Shown piece after piece: positions 26,823 to 35,582 of a DNA stretch of 64,000 nucleotides. The notes below the pieces were generated by a model. It was not told the origin of the DNA and did no database searches. It saw only the letters and a program-made list of their open reading frames with translations. This DNA comes from SZUA-430 sp964547645 (GTDB taxonomy: Bacteria > Pseudomonadota > Alphaproteobacteria > Micropepsales > Micropepsaceae), in NCBI GenBank assembly GCA_964547645.1, contig CAZJOM010000007.1, positions 16,041 to 80,040 on the forward strand, given 5' to 3'. A program made the position numbers and the translations under genes. Position 1 is the stretch's first letter. The number at the start of each line of letters is the position of its first letter.

Positions 26823-28565
26823 ATGTCCGCTGCACCCTCCCTGCCGAAAGGCTTCCCTGCCATGTCCATTGTGCAAGCGCACGCGATGTTGACAGGAGCG
26901 CCGGCTTCGCCGTTTGAGATCGAAGAGAAGGAGATCCGGGGCGTCAAGATCAAGACCTGGAAGAACGCACCTCCCTCGCTCGCCGCCGTGTTCGAGGCGA
27001 GCCGGCCGTTCGGGCCGCGTGACTTCTTGGTGCTGGACGACGACCGGGTGACGTTCGACGCGCATCGCCGTGCCGTCGCCGTGTTGGCGAAGCAGTTGAT
27101 TGCGGATGGCGTAGCGAAGGGCGACCGGGTCGCGATCATCATGCGCAACCTGCCGGAATGGTGCGCGGCGTTTTGGGCAGCGATTCATGTCGGTGCGATC
27201 GTCACGCCGCTGAACGCGTGGTGGACGGGGTCGGAGCTCGAGTACGGTTTGCAGGATTCCGGCACGAAGGTTGCCCTGATCGATGCGGAGCGCTGGGAGC
27301 GCGTGCGCGAGCACGTCGACAACTGTCCCGACTTGAAGCGCGTCTATGTCTGCCGGTCGTACGAGGACATCGCCGATCCGCGCGTCAAGAAATTGGAAGA
27401 CGTGATCGGGGTTCCCAACACCTGGGTGAAGTTGCCCGAGTTGGCGTTGCCGAGTGTGGCGCTTTCGCCAGAGGACGACGCGACGATTTTCTATACGTCC
27501 GGCACGACGGGCAAGCCGAAGGGTGCCGTGATTACGCATCGCAACATCGTGTCGAACTTCTTCAACGCGATGTGTGCGCAGGCGCGGTCGTTCCTGCGCC
27601 GGGGAGAGGCACTGCCCGTTCCCGACCCGACGGTGCAGAAGGCGAATTTGATTTCGGTGCCGTTCTTCCATGCGACCGGTTGTTTTGCGGTGATGGTGCC
27701 TGCCGTGTTCGGCGGTTCGAAGATCGTGATGCAGCGGCGGTGGAACGCCGATCAAGCGCTGGAAATCATACAGCGCGAAAAGATCACAAGCGCGGGCGGC
27801 GTGCCCACGATCGCATGGCAGATTGTCGAGCATCCGCGCTTTGCCGAGTTCGACCTTTCGTCGCTGGAGACCGTATCCTATGGCGGTGCGCCCTCGGCGC
27901 CGGAGTTGGTGCGGCGCTTGCGCGAGCGGTTGCCGCAGATCAAGACCGGCCAGGGCTGGGGCATGACGGAGACGTCGGCCACGGCGACGAGCAATTTCGG
28001 TGAGGACTATGAGCGCAAGCCGTCGAGCTGCGGTGTGCCCCCCCCCACCGGCGAAGTGAAGATCGTGTCGCTGGAAGGCAAGACGATGCCGGTCGGCGAG
28101 GTCGGCGAGCTGTGGTATCGCGGGCCGATCGTGGTGCGTGGCTATTGGAACAAGCCGCAGGCCACTGCCGAGACGTTTGTCGACGGCTGGGTGAAGACCG
28201 GCGACCTCGCGAAGATCGATGAGGAAGGGTTCGTCTACATCGTCGACCGCGCGAAGGACATGCTGATCCGCGGCGGCGAGAACATCTACTGCGTCGAGGT
28301 CGAGAACGCGCTGTACGACCACCCCTCGGTTATGGACGCAGCGGTAATTGGCGTTCCGCACCGTACGCTTGGCGAAGAGCCGGCGGCGGCCGTGCACCTG
28401 AAACCCGGCATGAAGGCGAGCGAGGAGGAGCTTCGGCACTTCGTGTCGCAGAAGCTTGCGGCGTTTAAGGTGCCGGTGAAGATATTGTTTCTGCCGGAGA
28501 CGTTACCGCGCAATGCGAACGGGAAGATCATGAAGAAGGATCTCAAAGGATTGTTCGGCGCATGA
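26823..28565 (+). CDS. Acyl-CoA synthetase (class I adenylate-forming enzyme)
   Basis: A 580-residue ATP-dependent acyl/aryl-CoA ligase. The AMP-binding P-loop is IFYTSGTTGKPKGA, later core motifs are GWGMTETSA, the hinge region is WVKTGDLAKIDEEGFVYIVDRAKDMLIRGGENIY, and the C-terminal lysine is in LPRNANGKIMKKDL. It would activate a carboxylic acid via an acyl-AMP; chain length cannot be told. It ends in ATGA shared with the downstream metallo-beta-lactamase gene, so the two are co-translated. ATG 26823 is the first of the frame, 55 bases after the degenerate repeat. Confidence 0.92.
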   Translation: MSAAPSLPKGFPAMSIVQAHAMLTGAPASPFEIEEKEIRGVKIKTWKNAPPSLAAVFEASRPFGPRDFLVLDDDRVTFDAHRRAVAVLAKQLIADGVAKGDRVAIIMRNLPEWCAAFWAAIHVGAIVTPLNAWWTGSELEYGLQDSGTKVALIDAERWERVREHVDNCPDLKRVYVCRSYEDIADPRVKKLEDVIGVPNTWVKLPELALPSVALSPEDDATIFYTSGTTGKPKGAVITHRNIVSNFFNAMCAQARSFLRRGEALPVPDPTVQKANLISVPFFHATGCFAVMVPAVFGGSKIVMQRRWNADQALEIIQREKITSAGGVPTIAWQIVEHPRFAEFDLSSLETVSYGGAPSAPELVRRLRERLPQIKTGQGWGMTETSATATSNFGEDYERKPSSCGVPPPTGEVKIVSLEGKTMPVGEVGELWYRGPIVVRGYWNKPQATAETFVDGWVKTGDLAKIDEEGFVYIVDRAKDMLIRGGENIYCVEVENALYDHPSVMDAAVIGVPHRTLGEEPAAAVHLKPGMKASEEELRHFVSQKLAAFKVPVKILFLPETLPRNANGKIMKKDLKGLFGA

Positions 28566-29425
28566 ACGCCCCTTTGAGCTGGCGCATCGGCGATGTGAAG
28601 GTCACGAAGATCGTCGAGATCGAGTCGACGGGGAGCACGAAGTTCATCCTGCCGCAGGCGACGCGGGAGGAAGCGTTGAAGATCAGTTGGCTGGCGCCGC
28701 ACTTCATGAATGAAGAAGGGCGGCTGAAGATGAGCATTCATGCGCTCGTCATCGAGACGCCGACGCGGCGGATGATCGTCGATACCTGCCTCGGCAACGA
28801 CAAGAAGGGCCGGTTCGTGCCTTGGTGGAACGGGCTTTCCGGGCCGTTCTTGCGCGATCTGGCCGCTGCGGGATTTACGCGCGACTCCATCGATACGGTG
28901 ATGTGTACGCATCTGCACGTCGATCATGTCGGGTGGAACACGATGCTGGTCGACGGCAAATGGGTGCCTACGTTTCCGAAGGCGCGCTATCTAATGGGGC
29001 GCGTCGAGTTCGAGCACTGGCGCGATCAGGGGACGCAAGAAGAGCAGCGCGCCGTGTTTGCGGATTCCGTGCAGCCGGTCTTCGACGCGGGCCTTGTCGA
29101 TCTCGTCGAGATCGATCACCAAGTCTCGGAGGAAGTGAGCTTCGTGCCGACGCTGGGCCACACGCCCGGACATGTGAGCATTCGCATCTCATCGAAGGGC
29201 GAAGAGGCGCTGATCACCGGCGACTTCATCCATCATCCCTGCCAAATGGCGCATCCGGAGTGGGCGTCGAGCGCCGACTACGATCAAATCGCCTCGACAA
29301 AGACGCGGCACGATGTGTTCGCGCGGCTCGCTGGAACGCCGACGCTTGTCATCGGCACCCACTTTGCGACGCCTACGGCGGGGCGGGTAGTGAAGGATGG
29401 GGACGTGTGGCGACTGGTGGTTTAG
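28562..29425 (+). CDS. Metallo-beta-lactamase fold hydrolase
   Basis: A 287-residue MBL-fold enzyme with the binuclear metal motif THLHVDHVGW, then LGHTPGHVSI, ITGDFIHHP and a terminal IGTHFATPTAG. These residues match the AttM/quorum-quenching lactonase-like branch, but many members of that branch are not lactonases. It overlaps the acyl-CoA synthetase by four bases, so its substrate may be a product of that enzyme, for example a thioester or lactone. No signal peptide. Confidence 0.88.
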   Translation: MNAPLSWRIGDVKVTKIVEIESTGSTKFILPQATREEALKISWLAPHFMNEEGRLKMSIHALVIETPTRRMIVDTCLGNDKKGRFVPWWNGLSGPFLRDLAAAGFTRDSIDTVMCTHLHVDHVGWNTMLVDGKWVPTFPKARYLMGRVEFEHWRDQGTQEEQRAVFADSVQPVFDAGLVDLVEIDHQVSEEVSFVPTLGHTPGHVSIRISSKGEEALITGDFIHHPCQMAHPEWASSADYDQIASTKTRHDVFARLAGTPTLVIGTHFATPTAGRVVKDGDVWRLVV

Positions 29426-29471
29426 TTTCTTCCTGGGACCGCGTGGTGCCGCGGCCCCAGAAAGTAGTAGG

Positions 29472-29978
29472 TCAGAACGTTCCCAAGAAATCGCGTTTGC
29501 CGACTTCGACGCCGTTGTGGCGCAGGATCGCGTAGGCGGCGGTGGCGTGGAAGTAGAAGTTCGGCAGGGCGAATTGGTGCAGGTAGACGTTGCCCTTCCA
29601 TGTCATCTTTTGGCCGGCAATCGTGAGCGTGACGTCGCGGTCGAAGCCGCCGTCGAATTGGGCTTGTTTCAGGCCTTTGACGAAGTCGAGCGTCTTGGCA
29701 ATGCGGGCTTGCAGCTCGTCAAAGGTTGTTTCCGTATCCGCATAGCTTGGCACGTCGACGCCGGCGAGGCGAGCGCTCGCGCCCTTTGCGTGGTCGGTCG
29801 CGATTTGTATCTGACGCGACAGCGGGAACATGTCGGGCGCGATGCGTGCGTTCACGAACACTGCGGGGTCGATCTTCTTGGTTTCGGCGTGGGCGACGGC
29901 CTTCTTCAAGATCGCCGAGAGGGCGGTTAGAATCTGGACGAAAGCCGGGACGGTCGCCTGATATGCGTTGACGGACAT
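29472..29978 (-). CDS. DUF1993 family protein
   Basis: A 168-residue DUF1993 protein, an all-helical family related to the DinB fold. It begins MSVNAYQATVPAFVQIL and has MFPLSRQIQIATDHAKG and the near C-terminal WKGNVYLHQFALPNFYFHATAAYAILRHNGVEVGK region typical of the family. The conserved His residues could bind a metal. No function is established. ATG 29978 has GGAAG upstream and starts the family N terminus; the frame is open to 30020. Confidence 0.85.
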   Translation of the reverse strand: MSVNAYQATVPAFVQILTALSAILKKAVAHAETKKIDPAVFVNARIAPDMFPLSRQIQIATDHAKGASARLAGVDVPSYADTETTFDELQARIAKTLDFVKGLKQAQFDGGFDRDVTLTIAGQKMTWKGNVYLHQFALPNFYFHATAAYAILRHNGVEVGKRDFLGTF

Positions 29979-30091
29979 AATCAATCTTCCTTTCACGATT
30001 GCGGTGCCTTGATCTAGCACGCTCTTGAGCCTTGTGAAGAGGCACCCAGGGGTGACTAGGTTACCCTTTGCGACTTTGAAGGCGAAATTCG

Positions 30092-30979
30092 GTGCTTTGG
30101 ATCGTCTCCACCCTGATTGCTGCGGCCGCGCAGACGGCTCGAAATGCGATGCAAAGTTCGCTGACCGCGACGCTCGGGACTGTCGGCGCGACCCAGGTGC
30201 GCTTTCTCTACGGGTTTCCCTTTGCGTTGCTGTTCCTGGGCATTGTGGCGATGGCCGCGGAATCGAGCGTTCCGGCTGCGAACGCTCGATTCCTGATGTT
30301 CACGTTCGGTGGGGCGATCGCGCAGATCTTCGGAACGGTCTTGTTGCTTGCGGCGATGCGGGAGCGATCGTTCTCCGTGGCGACCGCCTTCGGCAAGACG
30401 GAGGCCGTCCAGGTTGCCGTCTTCGGGCTCGTCATCCTGGGCGACCACCTTACGCTGCTGCGGGGGATTGCGATCGCGATTGCGACGGGCGGCGTGTTTC
30501 TGGTCGCGGTGAAGCCAGGGGAAAAGTGGACGCGCGATAGTTTGCGCCCTGCCCTCTTTGGCGTTGCTTCGGGTGGCCTTTATGCGATCGCGGCGGTCGG
30601 GTTTCGCGGCGGAATTCTTGCGCTCGACGACGGCATCTATTTCGTTCGCGCGACGACGACGCTGGTTTGGTCACTGGGGTTGCAGGCGACGCTGCTCGGG
30701 CTTTGGATGGCCGTGTTCGACCGCGTAAATCTGATGAAGAGCCTCACGCTTTGGCGGCAGTCGCTGTTCGCCGGGTTCATGGGGGCGTTCGCGTCGCAGT
30801 TCTGGTTCTTGGGTTTCTCGCTAACCTCTGCCGCAAACGTTCGTACGCTTGGCCTGATCGAGGTACTGTTCGCGCAAGCCGTCTCACGCCGCTTGTTCGC
30901 GCAAGAAACGAGCCGGCGCGAAACGACCGGTATGTTTGCGATCGTCGTTGGCGTCGGTCTGCTGCTTGCGGCTGCCTAG
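30092..30979 (+). CDS. EamA/DMT family transporter
   Basis: A 295-residue integral membrane protein with about ten helices in two EamA repeats, of the drug/metabolite transporter superfamily. The first repeat contains VRFLYGFPFALLFLG and FGTVLLLAAM, the second SAANVRTLGLIEVLFAQAVSRRLF. Substrate unknown; exporters of amino acids and other metabolites are common in the family. It starts at GTG 30092. It is convergent with hxlR and shares four bases with it. Confidence 0.85.
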   Translation: MLWIVSTLIAAAAQTARNAMQSSLTATLGTVGATQVRFLYGFPFALLFLGIVAMAAESSVPAANARFLMFTFGGAIAQIFGTVLLLAAMRERSFSVATAFGKTEAVQVAVFGLVILGDHLTLLRGIAIAIATGGVFLVAVKPGEKWTRDSLRPALFGVASGGLYAIAAVGFRGGILALDDGIYFVRATTTLVWSLGLQATLLGLWMAVFDRVNLMKSLTLWRQSLFAGFMGAFASQFWFLGFSLTSAANVRTLGLIEVLFAQAVSRRLFAQETSRRETTGMFAIVVGVGLLLAAA

Positions 30980-31314
30980 GCGACCGGCTTCAGGCGCTTG
31001 CCGACAGATGCGATGGCTTTGATGGCGGGCACCAACTCGTGGCCCAGCTCCGTCAGCTCGTACTCGACGGACGGCGGTGAGGTCGGTTGCACGGTGCGGT
31101 TGATGATGCCGATTGCCTCAAGCTCTTTCAGGCGCGCGCTCAATACCTTTGCCGAGACGGCGGGAATGTCGACGCGCAATTCGCTGAACCGGCGCGGACC
31201 GCCGATCAGGTACCAAATGATGTTCGGCGTCCATGCACCACCCAGAAATTTCATGCACATACCGATCGGGCAAATCGGTTGTGGCGAGTGATTTTTTCGT
31301 AGCTTCAACGCCAT
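30976..31314 (-). CDS. HxlR-type winged-helix transcriptional regulator
   Basis: A 112-residue HxlR/DUF24 regulator. The N terminus has CPIGMCMKFLGGAWTPNIIW, with the conserved Cys (residue 15) that senses electrophiles or oxidants in several family members, then the winged helix with RFSELRVDIPAVSAKVLSARLKELE and the wing VEYELTELG. It is divergent from the glutathione S-transferase gene, and palindromic GTTAC-type sites fill the space between them, so it probably controls itself and the transferase. Confidence 0.9.
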   Translation of the reverse strand: MALKLRKNHSPQPICPIGMCMKFLGGAWTPNIIWYLIGGPRRFSELRVDIPAVSAKVLSARLKELEAIGIINRTVQPTSPPSVEYELTELGHELVPAIKAIASVGKRLKPVA

Positions 31315-31330
31315 ACCCCGGACATCCCCC

Positions 31331-31396
31331 TGTGGTTACCTCTCGGATACTCGAAAGTGGCGGTAACAATCAATCATGTGGTTACATTTTGTAATC
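31331..31396. promoter_or_regulatory. Candidate HxlR operator sites between divergent genes
   Basis: Two inverted repeats are visible: GGTTACC (31334-31340) paired with GGTAAC (31362-31367), and GTTACA-TTT-TGTAATC at 31381-31396. Both use the same GTTAC half site, and they lie between hxlR and the GST gene. This spacing and symmetry suit a dimeric winged-helix repressor. The assignment is by position and symmetry only. Confidence 0.5.
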
Positions 31397-31499
31397 TACG
31401 GACCTATATCAGCGCACCTGAAATTTGCGCGGCACGCCTTCCGTGCGCGGCTGCGCGTGTTCGAGTCGCCGTTTCCACGTCCACCCAGAGGTGATTTCC

Positions 31500-32111
31500 A
31501 TGCTTAAACTGTACTACTCCCCCGGTGCCTGTTCGCTCTCGCCGCACATCGTGCTGCGGGAAGCGGGTTTGCCGTTCGAATTGGAGCAGGTGAACCTGAA
31601 GGAGAAGAAGACGAAGTCCGGTGACGACTACTTGAAGATCAACCCGAAGGGTTATGTACCTGCGATCAAGCTGAACGATGGCTATGTGCTGACCGAGGGT
31701 CCCGCGATCGTGCAGTACGTCGCCGATCAGAAGCCGGGCTCGCATTTGGCGCCGGCGAACGGCACCGCTGAACGTTACAAGCTGCAAGAGTGGCTGACGT
31801 TCATCGGCACGGAGCTGCACAAGAACTTCTCGCCGCTGTTCAATCCGGCGAGCGTGGATGCCACGAAAAACGCGGCGCGCGAGAACCTCGTGAAGCGCTT
31901 TGCGTATGTTGATCAGAAGCTTGAAGGTCAGGACTATCTGACCGGCTCGCAGTTTTCGGTCGCCGACGCCTATCTGTTCACAGTCGCGAACTGGGCAAAC
32001 TTCGTAAACTTCGATCTGAAGGATTATCCGAACATCCGCGCGTTCCAGGCTCGCGTGGCGGCGCGGCCGAAGGTGCAGGAAGCACTGAAAGCGGAAGGCC
32101 TTTTGAAATAG
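31500..32111 (+). CDS. Glutathione S-transferase, beta class
   Basis: A 203-residue GST. The start MLKLYYSPGACSLSPHI has the beta-class Cys (residue 11) that contacts glutathione, followed by GYVPAIKL and LTEGPAIVQYVAD in the thioredoxin-like domain. The helical domain has YLTGSQFSVADAYLFTV, the N-capping box of GSTs. ATG 31500 is the family start; the frame is open to 31425. Regulation by the divergent HxlR protein is likely. The glutathione ligase gene is about 2 kb away. Confidence 0.95.
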   Translation: MLKLYYSPGACSLSPHIVLREAGLPFELEQVNLKEKKTKSGDDYLKINPKGYVPAIKLNDGYVLTEGPAIVQYVADQKPGSHLAPANGTAERYKLQEWLTFIGTELHKNFSPLFNPASVDATKNAARENLVKRFAYVDQKLEGQDYLTGSQFSVADAYLFTVANWANFVNFDLKDYPNIRAFQARVAARPKVQEALKAEGLLK

Positions 32112-32126
32112 TGCAAGTCCCGGCGG

Positions 32127-33269
32127 TCAGTGCGCGAGCGCAGACATGATCTGCGCCGTGACCTGGCCGCCGAACCACGACAGCACCGGCACGATCACCA
32201 AGGTCGCCAGTCGCGCGAAGACAGCCCAGCCGCCGGGCCAGTCGCTGATGCGCGTGATCTCATTGCGAACGGTGAGCATCGCGCCGAGCGCCGGCACCGC
32301 GACGCCCACGGCTTCGGTGAGGTGGCCGCCTGCGTATCCCCTGCGCCAGAGCTCGCGCGAATAGGTGTGGAGCTCGGCTAGCGCGGTCTTCTTTGCGGCG
32401 CGGATGGCGCGGCGGGCACCCCACATTGCTCCCGTGACCGCGATCCCGGTCAGGATGACGCCAACAAGGAGCAGCATGGCGCTGGCGTACATCGCCTCCG
32501 GCTGCGCGACGGCGGGGCCGGCAAATGCCAACAGAATTGTAAGAAAGAGTGCGACTCGGCGGGCATAGCGGGCGACGGGCTCAAGCGGCGCCATATCGAA
32601 GAGGTCAACCCGCAGGAAGCGCCCTGTCGCACCGCGGAAGCGATGATGAAGGAGCGCGACGTAGCTGATGCTGGAGCCCAGCAGCCCAAACGTCAGCGCG
32701 ATGCGGACGTACATCCAAATCGTCAGCATCGCGGCGCCGGCTCCGTCGCCTTGGATACTGGTGCGGAAGAGCTCTCCGAAGACCGGGGTCAGAATGACCG
32801 CCCAGAAGAGACCGAAGCCTAAGCGCCAGACCGAGAAAGGGTCGGCGAGCGTTGCGCGCAGCTGACCGAAGCTTCTGTCGTCGAGCGCGAAGGCCGGACG
32901 GAGTTGGTCGTATGCGGTGATGCAAGCGTGACCCACCAGCGTCGGCAGCACGACGTTGTAGGCTGTGAAGGCGAGCAACAGGATTTCGATTGGGTTCGAA
33001 CCCGCCATGACGAAGAACGAGTCGCCAACGAAGATACCGCTTGCTAAGCCTGCGAGGTTCAGGACCAAGAGGTGGATGACGAGTAAGACGCCGAAGATCG
33101 CAGTGGCGGCGAGTAACGGATTTTGCTCAAGCCAAATCAGGCCGCGGTCAAGCCAGCCTTCGGGTTCCACGACATAGGGGATGGTCGTCTCATAGGACGG
33201 CGGCGGCAGCGCCAGGGGCTCGGGCGCGTCCTCGACGGTCTCCGCATCTTTGATTTCGGGTTCGTTCAT
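32127..33269 (-). CDS. Hypothetical multi-pass membrane protein
   Basis: A 380-residue protein of unknown function. The first 45 residues are acidic and Pro-rich and probably cytoplasmic. About six to eight hydrophobic segments follow, including LLAATAIFGVLLVIHLLVLNLAGLASG, VWRLGFGLFWAVILTPVFG and a C-terminal FARLATLVIVPVLSWFGG. No enzymatic motif is visible. It is convergent with the GST gene, 15 bases away. It could be a member of a poorly described alphaproteobacterial family; a protein search would be needed to name it. Confidence 0.8.
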   Translation of the reverse strand: MNEPEIKDAETVEDAPEPLALPPPSYETTIPYVVEPEGWLDRGLIWLEQNPLLAATAIFGVLLVIHLLVLNLAGLASGIFVGDSFFVMAGSNPIEILLLAFTAYNVVLPTLVGHACITAYDQLRPAFALDDRSFGQLRATLADPFSVWRLGFGLFWAVILTPVFGELFRTSIQGDGAGAAMLTIWMYVRIALTFGLLGSSISYVALLHHRFRGATGRFLRVDLFDMAPLEPVARYARRVALFLTILLAFAGPAVAQPEAMYASAMLLLVGVILTGIAVTGAMWGARRAIRAAKKTALAELHTYSRELWRRGYAGGHLTEAVGVAVPALGAMLTVRNEITRISDWPGGWAVFARLATLVIVPVLSWFGGQVTAQIMSALAH

Positions 33270-33352
33270 GGCCCGCTACGCTTCGCAAAGCGCATTGTTT
33301 CGCGGGGCGGTCGCCAAGTCACTCGCGGAGACGTTGTATGGTAACCGTCAGC

Positions 33353-34714
33353 TCAGTATGAGAATTCCTGGAAGATCTTGGTTACGTCACGGCCCCACGG
33401 GCCGTGATAGCGCTCTAGAAGTTCCTCGGCGCGGGTCTTTCCGTTCTGCACGATCTGGAATAGGGGCTCAATGAAGCCTTCCTCGGTGCCGCCGATCGAG
33501 TCCATTTGCGCGCGCGAACGCAGGCCCATGCGGGAGATGTCGAGCATGTGGCGGGCCAGCGCTTGGACGTTCGTATTGCGGAACGGCGTCTTGAGGCCGA
33601 GCTTCGGTACCGCTTCACGCATGGCGCTACGCTCTTCTGCGGTCCAGTCTTTCACCATGTCCCAGGCGGCGTCGAGCGAGGTTTGGTCGTAGTAGATGCC
33701 GACCCAGAGCGCGGGCAGTGCGCAGATGCGACGCCAGAGGCCACCGTCGGCGCCGCGCATCTCCAGGAACTTCTTCAAGCGGACTTCGGGGAAGATCGTG
33801 GTCAGGTGATCGGCCCAATCGGCGAGCGTCGGTTCGATGTGCTCGAGGCCCGGGAGTTTGCGGGTGAGGAAATCGCGGAAGGACTTGCCGGCAACGTCGT
33901 GATATTTGCCGTCGCGGTAGACGAAGTACATCGGTACGTCGAGCGCGTAGTCGACATAGCGTTCGAAGCTCATGCCGTCATCGAACACCCAGGGCAACAT
34001 GCCGGAGCGGGAGTTGTCGACGTCGGTCCACACATGGCTGCGGTAAGAGAGGAAGCCGTTAGGGCGGCTTTCGCGGAACGGCGACGACGCGAACATTGCG
34101 GTCGCGATCGGCTGCAAGGCGAGGCCGACGCGGAACTTTTTCACCATGTCGGCTTCGGAGGCGAAGTCGAGGTTCACCTGAATCGTGCAGGTGCGGAACA
34201 TCATCTCCAGGCCAAGGCCGCCGACGCGGGGCATGTAATTGCGCATGATCCCGTAGCGGCCCTTCGGCATCACGGGTACGTCTTCGAGGCGCGCGGTTGG
34301 GTGGTAGCCGAGCCCTAAGAAGCCAGCCCCAATCTCCTTCGCAATGTCGCTGACCTGATCGAGGTGCTGGTTCGACTCGGCGCAGGTCTCGTGGATGCTT
34401 TTGAGCGGCGCGCCGGAGAGCTCGAGTTGACCGCCGGGTTCCAAGCTGATGGCGGCACCGGCTTGTTTCAGACCAATGATGTTGGGGCCTTCGTTGATCG
34501 GCTCCCAGCCGAAGCGCTTAAGACCCTCCAACATCCCGCGCACGCCCGGCCGGCCCTCGTAAGGCAGCGGCGCCAGTGTCTTTGAGTCGTAGCCGAACTT
34601 TTCGTGCTCGGTGCCGATACGCCATTCGCTCTTCGGCTTGCAGCCGGAGGACAGCGCTTCGACGAGATCGGCTTTGGATGTGATGGGGCCGCCGCCTGCT
34701 TGCGGAACGGACAT
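33353..34714 (-). CDS. gshA: Glutamate-cysteine ligase
   Basis: A 453-residue enzyme of the plant/alphaproteobacterial type that joins glutamate and cysteine as the first step of glutathione synthesis. Motifs include WRIGTEHEKFGY, ISLEPGGQLELSGAP, the stretch FRTCTIQVNLDF, FRESRPNGFLSYRSHVWTD, and LPALWVGIYYDQ. Length matches the family. gshA next to rsmE, with ubiA divergent, is a common alphaproteobacterial order. Supplies glutathione for the nearby GST and probably for the peroxiredoxin. Confidence 0.95.
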   Translation of the reverse strand: MSVPQAGGGPITSKADLVEALSSGCKPKSEWRIGTEHEKFGYDSKTLAPLPYEGRPGVRGMLEGLKRFGWEPINEGPNIIGLKQAGAAISLEPGGQLELSGAPLKSIHETCAESNQHLDQVSDIAKEIGAGFLGLGYHPTARLEDVPVMPKGRYGIMRNYMPRVGGLGLEMMFRTCTIQVNLDFASEADMVKKFRVGLALQPIATAMFASSPFRESRPNGFLSYRSHVWTDVDNSRSGMLPWVFDDGMSFERYVDYALDVPMYFVYRDGKYHDVAGKSFRDFLTRKLPGLEHIEPTLADWADHLTTIFPEVRLKKFLEMRGADGGLWRRICALPALWVGIYYDQTSLDAAWDMVKDWTAEERSAMREAVPKLGLKTPFRNTNVQALARHMLDISRMGLRSRAQMDSIGGTEEGFIEPLFQIVQNGKTRAEELLERYHGPWGRDVTKIFQEFSY

Positions 34715-34780
34715 GAAGGCACCTCAATAACGATGATCTCATGTAGGCTTGGCGTCCCCCATGGCGCAAGGGGTGACCGG

Positions 34781-35536
34781 TTAACTCCAGTCGCCGAGCG
34801 TCGCTTGCCAAATCGTGATCGCGGCGAGAGCTGCCGTGTCGGCGCGCATGATGCGTGGCCCAAGCGACACGGGCACGACGAACTTCAGCGCACGGATCAT
34901 TTCACGCTCAACGCCGTCGAATCCGCCTTCGGGACCGGTGAGAATCGCCCAAGGGCCGCGGCCGGCTCGGGCGAGGCCCGCGACCGCAGGTGGCGCGCCG
35001 CCTTCGTCGCAGTACATGACCTGGCGGTTTGCGGTCCAGGTCGCGAAGACTTTGTCGAGGGCGATCGGCGGGGCGATCTCAGGCACGGTAAGGCGGCCCG
35101 ATTGCTCGGCCGCTTCAATAGCGTTGGCCGCCATACGATCGCTGTTTACGCGCTCCACGATGGTGCGATGCGTGATCACGGGTTGAACGCGCGCGACGCC
35201 GAGTTCCGTCGCCTTCTGCACGATGTAGTCGAGCGGCGTCTTCTTGATCGGCGCAAGCAGCAGCCACAGATCGGGCACCGTGTCTTGCGGGCGAGTTTGG
35301 CCTTCGATGCCGAGCGTTACGGCGCGCTTCGAAACCTCAGCGACCTTCGCACGCCACTCGCCGTCGCGGCCATTGAAAACGCGGACGTGGTCGCCCGCTT
35401 TTGCGCGCAGCACGTGCGCGAGGAAGTGGGTCTGCGACTTGGGTAGCGGGAGAAGGCCTTCGGGGGCGAGGGGCGCGTCAACGTACAGGCGGGTGAGCCC
35501 GCCCGGATAGGTGAGGTCGCTGTCGTCTTGCGGCAT
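34781..35536 (-). CDS. rsmE: 16S rRNA (uracil1498-N3)-methyltransferase
   Basis: A 251-residue SPOUT methyltransferase that methylates U1498 of 16S rRNA. The N-terminal PUA-like part has HFLAHVLRAKAGD and VFNGRDGEW. The SPOUT domain has KATELGV, QPVITHRT, the AAEQSGR motif, ILTGPEGGFDGVE and the knotted SAM-binding LGPRIMRADTAALAAI. ATG 35536 is used; the frame is open to 35584 but would meet the divergent ubiA start. Confidence 0.94.
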   Translation of the reverse strand: MPQDDSDLTYPGGLTRLYVDAPLAPEGLLPLPKSQTHFLAHVLRAKAGDHVRVFNGRDGEWRAKVAEVSKRAVTLGIEGQTRPQDTVPDLWLLLAPIKKTPLDYIVQKATELGVARVQPVITHRTIVERVNSDRMAANAIEAAEQSGRLTVPEIAPPIALDKVFATWTANRQVMYCDEGGAPPAVAGLARAGRGPWAILTGPEGGFDGVEREMIRALKFVVPVSLGPRIMRADTAALAAITIWQATLGDWS

Positions 35537-35582
35537 GGCGCACCCTTGTCGCGTCGTCGGTGCCGACATAACACATTGGCGC

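Noticed and set aside
26781..28439. 552-residue minus-strand open frame opposite the acyl-CoA synthetase
   Set aside because: Composition is that of an antisense shadow (His/Arg-rich, no motif); the plus strand encodes an intact ligase with all motifs.
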